Translations under genes and position numbers: made by a program
Notes under the pieces: model-generated
Database searches by the model: none
Told to the model about the DNA's origin: nothing
Seen by the model: the letters and a program-made list of their open reading frames with translations, nothing else
In this document: positions 1-6,228 of the stretch, piece by piece
How the letters are laid out: every line of letters starts with the position of its first letter
Numbering within the stretch: the first letter of the stretch is position 1
DNA from: DASTOB01 sp035720425
Lineage (GTDB): Bacteria; Chloroflexota; Limnocylindria; Limnocylindrales; CSP1-4
Length of the DNA stretch: 12,499 nt
Direction of reading: 5' to 3'
Assembly (NCBI GenBank): GCA_035720425.1
Contig: DASTOB010000130.1
Location: 1 to 12,499 of the forward strand

Positions 1-1005
1 GCCCTTGGGCATCGTGTACGGCTCGCCCCAGCGCTCGGCGATGACGTCGCGCGCCTCGCCCATCGCGACCCCGGCGATCGCCGTCGAGTCCGTGCGCATG
101 TACGTGATGAGGCCGACGTGGCCGTCCGCGGTCTCGACGCCTTCGTACAGGCGCTGGGCGATCGACATCGTTCGCTTCGGGCTGTAGCCGAGCTTCCGGC
201 TCGCCTCCTGCTGGAGGGTCGAGGTCGTGAACGGCGGAGCCGGGCTACGCTTCTGGGCGCGCGTCGACACGGACCGCACGACGGGCCGCTCGCCGCGCAG
301 CGCCTCGGCGTGCGCCGTGGCGGTCTCGCCGTCGCCGACGTCGAGCGCCGCGCCGTCGATTCGGACGACGTCGGCGGTGAACGGCTCGCCGGCGCCGGTC
401 TCGAGGAGTGCCTCGAGCGTCCAGTACTCGCGCGCAGTGAAGGCGTTGATCTCGCGCTCGCGCTCGACGACGAGGCGGACCGCGACCGACTGGACGCGAC
501 CCGCCGACAGCCCGCCGCGGACCTTGCGCGACAGGAGCGGGCTGAGCGTGTAGCCGACGAGGCGGTCGACGATCCGGCGCGCCTGCTGCGCGTCGACGAG
601 GTTCGTGTCGATGTCGCGCGGATGGGCGAACGCGTCGCGGATCGCGCCCTCGGTGATCTCGCTGAACGTCACCCGGCGCGTCTTCGCGGCCGGCACGCCG
701 GCCGCCTCGGCGACGTGCCACGCGATGGCCTCGCCCTCGCGGTCGAGGTCGGTGGCGAGATAGACGGTGTCGGAGCGCTTCGCCTCGCGGGCGATGCTGT
801 CGACCTGCTTGCGTCGATCGTCCGAGACGATGTATTCGGGGGCGAAGTCGTGGTCGACGTCCACGCCGAACTTGCCCTTGCCGGGATTCTCCGGGAGGTC
901 CCGGACGTGTCCGTACGAGGCAAGCACGCGGTAGTCGTCGCCGAGGTAGCGTTCGATCGTCCGCGCCTTGGCAGGCGATTCGACGATCACGAGGTGTCTG
1001 GGCAT
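1..1005 (-). CDS. topA: DNA topoisomerase I (type IA), N-terminal part, cut by window edge
   Basis: Relaxes negatively supercoiled DNA in the cytoplasm by transient single-strand cleavage. The visible 335 residues begin MPRHLVIVESPAKARTIERY, matching the usual TopA start. The TOPRIM domain spans about residues 4-115, with Glu9 and the acidic set DLDREGE at 86-92 (Asp86, Asp88, Glu90). The gate domain follows, with LSAGRVQSVAVRLV near 166-179. The catalytic tyrosine is Tyr302 in GLITYMRTDS. E. coli TopA is 865 aa, so roughly 40% is present; the rest, including any zinc-ribbon tail, lies left of the window. Start choice: ATG at 1005 gives the family N terminus. An in-frame ATG at 1023 would add six residues and has AAGGGG three bases upstream, so it is a real alternative. 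It lies 90 bp after the small unknown gene in the same direction. No key residue is missing. Confidence 0.97.
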   Translation of the reverse strand, partial: MPRHLVIVESPAKARTIERYLGDDYRVLASYGHVRDLPENPGKGKFGVDVDHDFAPEYIVSDDRRKQVDSIAREAKRSDTVYLATDLDREGEAIAWHVAEAAGVPAAKTRRVTFSEITEGAIRDAFAHPRDIDTNLVDAQQARRIVDRLVGYTLSPLLSRKVRGGLSAGRVQSVAVRLVVEREREINAFTAREYWTLEALLETGAGEPFTADVVRIDGAALDVGDGETATAHAEALRGERPVVRSVSTRAQKRSPAPPFTTSTLQQEASRKLGYSPKRTMSIAQRLYEGVETADGHVGLITYMRTDSTAIAGVAMGEARDVIAERWGEPYTMPKG

Positions 1006-1013
1006 CGCGCGGG

Positions 1014-1022
1014 AGTGTAGCA
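1014..1022 (-). promoter_or_regulatory. Possible extended -10 promoter of topA
   Basis: On the minus strand the bases read TGCTACACT, an extended -10 (TGn) plus TACACT (4 of 6 matches to TATAAT). Transcription would begin about one or two bases before the ATG at 1005, giving a nearly leaderless mRNA. No -35 hexamer is recognisable 16-18 bp upstream. If the alternative ATG at 1023 is the real start, this box is coding and the call is wrong. Confidence 0.35.
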
Positions 1023-1095
1023 TCGGCCCCTTGCCGGGCCATGCACGGCGGCTCGCCCGCCCCTTGCCGACGCGTTGCCGCCGCGTTACGTGCGC

Positions 1096-1437
1096 CTAAA
1101 CCTCGCGGATGCGGCGGAGGAAGTCCTCGTCCAGTTCGAGCTCCGGCTCCGGGTCCGCCGGCTCCGCTCCGCCATCCGCCGGAGCCGCCTCGGCCGCGAC
1201 GTCGCCGGCCGTCCCCGCCGTCGCGCCCTGGGAGCCCGGCGCGATCTCGACGAACCGGATGTGGCTGTACGGGAAGAAGAAGACCGATGCGATGTGGTCG
1301 GCGAAGACCGGCCGCTGGCCGGTCAGGGTGCGCAGATTCGTGCACAGCAGGCCCTGATCGGCGGACGCCGGCAACTCGAACAGGTCGGCCACGAGCGGCT
1401 GGTCGCCGACCAGGTGGATGACGGCGTTGCGGATCAC
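1096..1437 (-). CDS. Small protein of unknown function with acidic C-terminal tail
   Basis: A 113-residue protein starting at GTG (1437) and ending in TAG. I do not recognise the family. Residues 1-65 look like a compact, mostly beta-strand domain with alternating hydrophobic positions (VIHLVGDQPLVADLFELP, then ASVFFFPYSHIRFVEI). Residues 66-113 are low complexity: Gly/Ala-rich, then PEPELELDEDFLRRIREV, acidic with a short amphipathic end. There is no signal peptide or membrane segment, so it is probably cytoplasmic. It starts 13 bp after the stop of the CAP-domain gene and no promoter is evident between them, so the two are probably co-transcribed. The ribosome site is weak (GGA about 9 bases upstream). 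The frame fills the space between the CAP gene and topA and its composition differs between the two halves, which favours a real gene. Confidence 0.7.
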   Translation of the reverse strand: MIRNAVIHLVGDQPLVADLFELPASADQGLLCTNLRTLTGQRPVFADHIASVFFFPYSHIRFVEIAPGSQGATAGTAGDVAAEAAPADGGAEPADPEPELELDEDFLRRIREV

Positions 1438-1450
1438 GACGTCGATCCGG

Positions 1451-3058
1451 TCAGGGACCGATGAAATCGACGACGAGGCGGACCCGCCCGGACGACACCC
1501 AGACGCCGACGCCGACCCGGGTGTACGCAGCGTTCATGAGATTGACGTAGTGGCCGCCGTTGTAAGGCTGCTCGCTCTGATAGAACAGGTGCGTGGCGAG
1601 GACGGAGGCATACGCGTCGCCAGATCGGCAGCCGATGTTCTCCGCCCAGTTGTAGCCGGTGTACCCGGCGGCCCGCAGCCGATCGCCCGGGTTGCCGCCG
1701 ATGAAGTGGCTGCACAGGTTGCCCTCGGCGAGACGGCGCGCATACGGCCGCGCGACGTTGGCGGTGATTCCCGCGTCGAGGACGAGCGGCGCGACGTTGC
1801 GGCCGCCGGGGCTCGAGCAGTCCCCGCCCGAGGTGACCCAACCGCCGGTCCGCGTACAGTTCATGAGGTTCGTGTAATAGACCTCGACGGCCGCCCAGCT
1901 GCTCGTCCCGATCGAGCCGCCGCCGGTCGGGATCGACACCGTCCGTGGCGCTGGTCGGGCGGCGGTCGTGAACGAGCCGCGGACCTCCGCCCCGAGCGGG
2001 ACCCCGGCGGTCGACGTCGCGCCGGCGCCGACGATCACGTCGACCTTCTGGCCGTACCCGAAGTTCGCGGCCGGATCGAACACGAGGACCGTTCCGTTCT
2101 CGGCGAAGCTGAGCGCACCCTGGACCGCCGATCCGCCGGCCGTGACCGAGAAGGCCGCGGCCGTCGTGGTCGGGTCCATCGATTCGGTGAAGCGGACCGA
2201 CACGACCTGGCTCCACGCCACCGCGGTCGCGCCGTCGACCGGACGGAACCGGACGACGCGCGGTGGTGCCGCGGTTCGCACGCTGATCGTCGCCGGCCCG
2301 GCCAGTCCGGCGCCGTCCACGTCGCGCACGACCGTCGAGAGGCCGAGGGTGTACGTCGTATCGAGGGCGAGCGGGGATGCCGGGACGAACCGCCAGCGCT
2401 CGCCGGTCCGCCGGCCAACCCGCTCGAGCGTGCCCTCGATCGCCGGCTGGCTGAGCAGGGCGTTGGCGAGGGACGCGGCGTCGACCGGCCGATCGAACAC
2501 GATGTCAAACGCGGTATCGGCCGTGACCTCGTCGGCGACCGCCCGGGTCGGGGTGATCGTGGCCGTCGTTGCCGCGCGGGTCAGAAACGCGGCGCGGATC
2601 GGGCTCGACAGCGGCCGGCCGGTCAGGGCGAGCGCGCCGGCGTCGATCGTGATCGTGTGGAACCGCGCCGTGTTCCACGACCCCGTCGGCGTGACGGTGA
2701 GCGTCGTGCCGACCTCGTCCCACGACAGGGCGACCGGGACGGGCGGGTCGATGGACAGGTGGGCGCGCACGCTGCCGGCGTCCATCGGCGTGGAGAACGC
2801 GATCGACACCGGCGCATCGGGCTCCTGGCCGGCGCGGAGATCCGTGGTGAAGGCCGCGCTCGTGAGCGGGACGGGTTGGCTCGGCGGAGTCGCGACCGTT
2901 GCGGTCGGCCTCGTGAACCCGCTCGCCCCGAGCCCCACGACGGCCGCGATGCCGACGACGAGGAACCCTCGGGCGACGATCGATCGGCGGAGGAGGATCG
3001 GCAGATAGGTCAGGGCGATGACGGGAACGGCCAGCGCCGCGATGGCGACTCTACGCAA
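1451..3058 (-). CDS. Secreted/membrane-anchored CAP (SCP) domain protein with three bacterial Ig-like domains
   Basis: A 535-residue surface protein. Residues 4-21 and 31-47 are hydrophobic, separated by a short LLRRSIVARG stretch, so the N terminus is probably membrane-anchored. Three repeats of the SbsA/Big_5 Ig-like type follow at about 66-160, 166-262 and 266-366; their signatures are SIAFSTPMD, DIVFDRPVD and SVRFTESMD. Residues 388-535 form a CAP domain: HF (His451), YNWAENIG (Glu473) and GGHYVNLMN (His503) match the His/Glu cavity residues, and the end GVGVWVSSGRVRLVVDF is typical. Four cysteines (401, 414, 449, 477) could form disulfides outside the cell. Start choice: TTG at 3058 has GGAG nine bases upstream. 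An upstream GTG at 3154 would add 32 residues of low-complexity sequence and sits inside a promoter-like element. CAP domains in bacteria are poorly understood; a cell-wall or adhesion role is inferred. Confidence 0.88.
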   Translation of the reverse strand: MRRVAIAALAVPVIALTYLPILLRRSIVARGFLVVGIAAVVGLGASGFTRPTATVATPPSQPVPLTSAAFTTDLRAGQEPDAPVSIAFSTPMDAGSVRAHLSIDPPVPVALSWDEVGTTLTVTPTGSWNTARFHTITIDAGALALTGRPLSSPIRAAFLTRAATTATITPTRAVADEVTADTAFDIVFDRPVDAASLANALLSQPAIEGTLERVGRRTGERWRFVPASPLALDTTYTLGLSTVVRDVDGAGLAGPATISVRTAAPPRVVRFRPVDGATAVAWSQVVSVRFTESMDPTTTAAAFSVTAGGSAVQGALSFAENGTVLVFDPAANFGYGQKVDVIVGAGATSTAGVPLGAEVRGSFTTAARPAPRTVSIPTGGGSIGTSSWAAVEVYYTNLMNCTRTGGWVTSGGDCSSPGGRNVAPLVLDAGITANVARPYARRLAEGNLCSHFIGGNPGDRLRAAGYTGYNWAENIGCRSGDAYASVLATHLFYQSEQPYNGGHYVNLMNAAYTRVGVGVWVSSGRVRLVVDFIGP

Positions 3059-3067
3059 TAACTCTGG

Positions 3068-3071
3068 CTCC
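3068..3071 (-). promoter_or_regulatory. Ribosome binding site deciding the TTG start of the CAP gene
   Basis: GGAG on the minus strand, nine bases before TTG at 3058. It supports TTG over the upstream GTG at 3154, because the hydrophobic segment then begins immediately after the start. Confidence 0.5.
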
Positions 3072-3144
3072 TGGCGGGTTCGCTGGGGGTTCGAAGGCCG
3101 TCGGTGGCCGGCGCGACCGATGAGGGCCGCGGCTGTCGGCCGGG

Positions 3145-3153
3145 ATGGTAGCA
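3145..3153 (-). promoter_or_regulatory. Possible extended -10 promoter of the CAP gene
   Basis: Minus-strand TGCTACCAT is a TGn motif followed by TACCAT (4 of 6 matches). It lies about 87 bp before the TTG start, in the 171-bp gap after dprA, and resembles the TGCTACACT box at topA. No clear -35 hexamer is visible. It would give an untranslated leader of about 80 bases, which contains a small inverted repeat (TCGGT 3101-3105 / ACCGA 3116-3120). Confidence 0.3.
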
Positions 3154-3172
3154 CAGGCCGACCTCGGGGCGG

Positions 3173-3191
3173 CTCCGGAGCGGCTCCGGGG
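3173..3191 (-). terminator. GC-rich hairpin after dprA, possible terminator
   Basis: CCGGAG (3175-3180) and CTCCGG (3184-3189) form a perfect 6-bp stem with a 3-base loop, extended by a G-T wobble and one more C-G pair. It lies about 40 bp beyond the dprA stop codon and upstream of the CAP promoter candidate, where a terminator would be expected. There is no T-run on either side, so intrinsic termination is uncertain. The stem arises partly from a tandem direct repeat of GCGGCTCCGG. Confidence 0.35.
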
Positions 3192-3229
3192 GTCGCGCCG
3201 TCGAGGCGCTCGGCGCCGGCGTGCGCTGA

Positions 3230-4582
3230 TCAGCGGCCGCGCCCAGCGCCCGGAACGGCGCGTTGAACGCGCCGCCGCCCACCCGGAGAGGCGGCCGCGA
3301 GTGCCCCCGCGGCGCGGTAGCGCCCATAGGCCGACGTCGCAAGCCCGCGGCCCTCGAGGACGGTCAGCGCGGCGAGGACCGTGGCGACCGGCAGGTCCGT
3401 CGCAGCGACGAGGTCGTCCGGGGTGGCAAGGCCGGCCACGAGCGCCCGGCCCACCGTCCGCGCCGTCGGCCCGAGCTCGAGCAGGACGGCCGCGACGGAC
3501 GGCACGCCGAGCCGGGCGGCCCCCGCGTCGACGTCCCGCCCGGCCGACGCATCGTCCGGCAGGTCCAGGTCCGTGAGGAGCTCCGCCGGCCCGGCCACGA
3601 TTCGCGCCACGCCGTGGCACTCGCGCAGCAGCTCGAGGCATCCGGCCCATGTCGGAGCGCCGAGGGGCCCGGGAACGACGTAACAGCCGCGCCCCTGCTC
3701 CATCGCCCACACCGCGGTCGTCAGCGCGCCGCTGCCGCGACCCGCCTCGACCACGATCGTCGCCTCGGCAAGGCCGGCGATGATCCGATTCCGGCGCGGA
3801 AACGTGTGCCGCGCCGGTGACGTGGACGGCGCGTGTTCCGAGATCACGGCGCCGCCCTCCTCGGCGATTGTCCTGGCCAGCCGTGCGTGCGCCGGAGGGT
3901 AGAGGCGATCATGGCCGCCCCCGAGCACCGCGACCGTCGATCCATGAACCGCGACGACACCCGCGTGGGCCGCGCCGTCGATCCCGATGGCGAGCCCCGA
4001 TACGATCGTCGCTCCGGCCGCGGCGAGCACGGCGGCGAGCTGGCTCGCGATCTGCCGGCCCGCGTGCGTGGCGGATCGCGTGCCGACGATCGCGACCGCT
4101 CGGCGCGCGGACAGCGCGGCCACGGATCCCCGGACGAACAGCGCGAGCGGCGGCAGCTCCGTCGCGCGGAGCCGTGCCGGGTACGTCTCGTCTTCGAGCG
4201 TGACGACGGTCAGTCCAGCGGCCCTGACGCGCCCCACGATCTCGTCCGACCGTCCGGCCGCGTCGATGAGGGCCTCGGCAACCTCGTCGGTCACGCCGCC
4301 CGGGCGTTCGCCGCGCGAGGGGGCGGCGGCCCGCAGCCGGGTCGCCGCGCCGGGTCGCCGCGCGAGGGCCACAACGTCGCTCGCCGACCCGATCGCCCCG
4401 ATGAGCCGGGCCAGCGTGGCCGGCCCGACGCCCGGTACCGACACGAGCACAGCGAGCGCGTCGCGCTCCTCCCGGTCCGGGTCGCGGGGAGAGGGGGCCA
4501 TCGCTGCCGCGGAAGGCGAGCTCACCGCGTCCTGAGCGAGCGGCACCGGCCCCAGCGGTCCGGCCCGACCGACGCCGACCAT
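3230..4582 (-). CDS. dprA: DNA-processing protein DprA (Smf)
   Basis: Binds incoming single-stranded DNA during natural transformation and loads RecA onto it; cytoplasmic. The 450-residue protein has three parts. A helix-hairpin-helix-like N-terminal region includes VPGVGPATLARLIG at 49-62. The Rossmann DprA core spans about 125-330, with AVAIVGTRSATHAG (162-174), SGLAIGIDGAAHAG (195-208), HDRLYPPAH (224-232) and the hallmark FPRRNRIIAGL (261-271). A C-terminal winged-helix-like region lies at about 360-420 (VAAVLLELGPT to YGRYRA), followed by a basic tail. Length is at the long end for the family because of the ~40-residue N-terminal extension. The start ATG (4582) overlaps the comM stop as TGATG, which suggests translational coupling. 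No clear ribosome site precedes it, so starts at residues 20 or 28 are possible. The arginine usual in SGLARGID is isoleucine here. Confidence 0.96.
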   Translation of the reverse strand: MVGVGRAGPLGPVPLAQDAVSSPSAAAMAPSPRDPDREERDALAVLVSVPGVGPATLARLIGAIGSASDVVALARRPGAATRLRAAAPSRGERPGGVTDEVAEALIDAAGRSDEIVGRVRAAGLTVVTLEDETYPARLRATELPPLALFVRGSVAALSARRAVAIVGTRSATHAGRQIASQLAAVLAAAGATIVSGLAIGIDGAAHAGVVAVHGSTVAVLGGGHDRLYPPAHARLARTIAEEGGAVISEHAPSTSPARHTFPRRNRIIAGLAEATIVVEAGRGSGALTTAVWAMEQGRGCYVVPGPLGAPTWAGCLELLRECHGVARIVAGPAELLTDLDLPDDASAGRDVDAGAARLGVPSVAAVLLELGPTARTVGRALVAGLATPDDLVAATDLPVATVLAALTVLEGRGLATSAYGRYRAAGALAAASPGGRRRVQRAVPGAGRGR

Positions 4583-6147
4583 CAGACCGCGAGGCGCGTG
4601 GCGGCCCGCGCGTCGAACGCGCGGTACCGTGCGGCCTCTTCGAGGTCCTCGACCGCCACGAACGGCCGGTCGTCGAGGTCGGCGATCGTCCGGGCGACCC
4701 GAACGAGCCGCGCGGTGCCCCGCCCGGACAGCCGCTCCGCCTCGGCCAGTTCGACGAGGCGACGCCGCCCGGCGGCATCGAGTCCGGCGACCGTTCGCAG
4801 CTCCCGCCCGGAGATCCGTGCGTTGAGCAGACCGGTGCGCCGCCCCAGCTGGCGTGCTCGCGCGGCGGCGATGCGCGCCCGCACGGTCGCCGAGTCCTCC
4901 GGCTCGTCACGACCGACGAGGGCCGCCGGGGCCAGCCGCGGCATCGCGACCCACAGGTCGATCCGGTCGCGCAGTGCCCCGGACACGCGCGAGGCGTACC
5001 GGTCGACGACCGTCTGCGGGCAGCTGCACCCGCCGCCGTCCGTGCCGGCCATGCCGCACGGGCACGGGTTCATCGCCGCCACGAGCTGGAAGCGCGCCGG
5101 GAACGTCTGCGCGCCGATCACCCGGGAGATGGCGACACGACCCTCCTCGAGCGGCTCGCGCAGCGCCTCGAGAACGTCACGTGAGAACTCCGCCAGCTCG
5201 TCGAGGAACAGGACGCCCCCGTCCGCCCGCGTGACCTCGCCGGGCGTCAGCCGAGGACCGCCGCCGACCATCGCCGCGTACGACGTCGTGTGGTGCGGCA
5301 TGCGGAACGGCGGCCGTCGCACGAGGGCCCGGATCCGCTCGCCGCCGGCCACCGAGGCGATCACGGTCGCGGACAGCGCGGCCGCGTCGTCGAGCGGCGG
5401 CAGGAGCCCCGGGATCGTCCGCGCGAGGAGGGTCTTCCCGGCCCCCGGAGGGCCCACGAGGAGCATCGCATGCCCTCCCGCCAGGGCGATCTCGATGGCG
5501 CGCCGCGCCTCGAGCTGCCCGCGCACCTCGGCGAGGTCCGGCCACCCCTCGCGCTCGATGCCGGGCGGGTCCGGCGCTGCGGCCAGGCCCGCACCACCGA
5601 GGTCGATCCGGCTCGGCGGGACGACGCGCCGCCGAGAGCGGGACGACCGGATCGCCCCGACCGCCTCGGCGAGCGACTCGACGCCGATGCACTCGATCCC
5701 CTCGACGAGGCGCGCTTCGTCGAGCGCGGCGGCCGGGACGAGGACGCGGCGGACCCCGCGACGCGCGAGGGCGGCGACCATCGGCAGGGTACCCGGTATC
5801 GGGCGCACCTCCGCCCCGAGCGACAGTTCTCCGACCATCGCCGGCCGCCCGCTGCCCGGCGCAATCTGCTCCGAGCCGAGCAGCACGCCGACGGCGATCG
5901 CGAGATCGAGCGAGGCTCCGGCCTTGCGCAGTTCCGCCGGGGCGAGGTTGACGGTGATCCGGCGGGCCGGGTGGGTGAATCCGGAGTTCCGGATCGCGCC
6001 GCGAACCCGTTCACGCGCCTCCTGGAGCGCCGCATCCGCGAGCCCGACGATCGTGAACCCTGGCAGACCGGGGGCGACGTCGACCTCGACCCGAATGGTC
6101 CGGCCGTCGAGGCCGTGGAGCGTAGCCGAGTTGACCGTGGCGAGCAC
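4582..6147 (-). CDS. comM: ComM/YifB-type Mg-chelatase-related AAA+ ATPase
   Basis: A hexameric AAA+ helicase that in transformable bacteria drives branch migration of integrating donor DNA. The 521 residues show the complete architecture. The N-terminal ChlI/Lon-S5-like domain covers about 1-170 (starting MLATVNSATLHGLDG; GLPGFTIVGLAD at 27-38). The AAA+ core has Walker A GPPGAGKT at 232-239, HHTTSYAAMVGGG at 285-297 and Walker B GVLFLDELAEF at 311-321. The characteristic MNPCPCG motif and a paired cysteine set (Cys362, 364, 374, 376) follow at 359-377. The C-terminal Mg-chelatase domain spans about 425-515 (SGRGTARLVRVARTIADL). The start is GTG at 6147, with AGGG seven bases upstream. It overlaps dprA by one base and the two are almost certainly co-translated. 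Length is normal and all motifs are intact. The rnhB/yraN genes often seen upstream of comM are absent. Confidence 0.97.
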   Translation of the reverse strand: MLATVNSATLHGLDGRTIRVEVDVAPGLPGFTIVGLADAALQEARERVRGAIRNSGFTHPARRITVNLAPAELRKAGASLDLAIAVGVLLGSEQIAPGSGRPAMVGELSLGAEVRPIPGTLPMVAALARRGVRRVLVPAAALDEARLVEGIECIGVESLAEAVGAIRSSRSRRRVVPPSRIDLGGAGLAAAPDPPGIEREGWPDLAEVRGQLEARRAIEIALAGGHAMLLVGPPGAGKTLLARTIPGLLPPLDDAAALSATVIASVAGGERIRALVRRPPFRMPHHTTSYAAMVGGGPRLTPGEVTRADGGVLFLDELAEFSRDVLEALREPLEEGRVAISRVIGAQTFPARFQLVAAMNPCPCGMAGTDGGGCSCPQTVVDRYASRVSGALRDRIDLWVAMPRLAPAALVGRDEPEDSATVRARIAAARARQLGRRTGLLNARISGRELRTVAGLDAAGRRRLVELAEAERLSGRGTARLVRVARTIADLDDRPFVAVEDLEEAARYRAFDARAATRLAV

Positions 6148-6180
6148 GATCGCACCCTAGCGGCGGGCGCTCACCTCGCG

Positions 6181-6186
6181 ATTATC
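6181..6186 (-). promoter_or_regulatory. Possible -10 box of the comM-dprA operon
   Basis: GATAAT on the minus strand matches TATAAT at five of six positions. Transcription would start near 6174 and give a leader of about 27 bases with the AGGG ribosome site in it. No -35 hexamer is evident 16-18 bp upstream. AT-rich hexamers like this are rare in the window and lie just upstream of genes. Confidence 0.45.
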
Positions 6187-6196
6187 CGGGGATCGA

Positions 6197-6213
6197 CGGG
6201 CGCTTATCGCCCG
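6197..6213 (-). terminator. Hairpin between the REC-CpaE gene and comM, possible terminator
   Basis: CGGGCG-CTTAT-CGCCCG is a perfect 6-bp inverted repeat with a 5-base loop. It begins 15 bases after the stop codon of the REC-CpaE gene and ends just upstream of the comM -10 candidate. There is no T-run. It could end the upstream operon, or act as an operator for comM; position alone favours the first. Confidence 0.4.
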
Positions 6214-6228
6214 CTCACCAGGGGCGTG

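Noticed and set aside
245..1345. Minus-strand frame (366 codons) overlapping both topA and the small gene
   Set aside because: It is out of frame with topA, whose motifs (VIVESPAKA, DLDREGE, GLITYMRTDS) are clear; the alternative is Arg/Gly/Pro-rich only.
1418..3061. Long plus-strand open frame (547 codons) opposite the CAP gene
   Set aside because: The product is a run of Arg, Asp and Gly with no fold signal, while the minus-strand reading has three Ig-like repeats and a CAP domain.
3059..3154. 32-codon upstream extension of the CAP gene from GTG at 3154
   Set aside because: The extra residues are polar low complexity ahead of a hydrophobic anchor, and the GTG lies in a promoter-like box. 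TTG at 3058 has its own GGAG.
3169..3192. Tandem GCGGCTCCGG as a possible mobile-element or CRISPR-type repeat
   Set aside because: Only two copies of 10 bases, in a GC-rich gap; better explained as part of the hairpin after dprA.
3833..6160. Very long open frame (775 codons) on the plus strand opposite dprA and comM
   Set aside because: It is antisense to two unmistakable genes with intact motifs. Its translation is Arg/Ser/Pro/Ala-rich with no recognisable domain, as expected of shadow frames in very GC-rich DNA.
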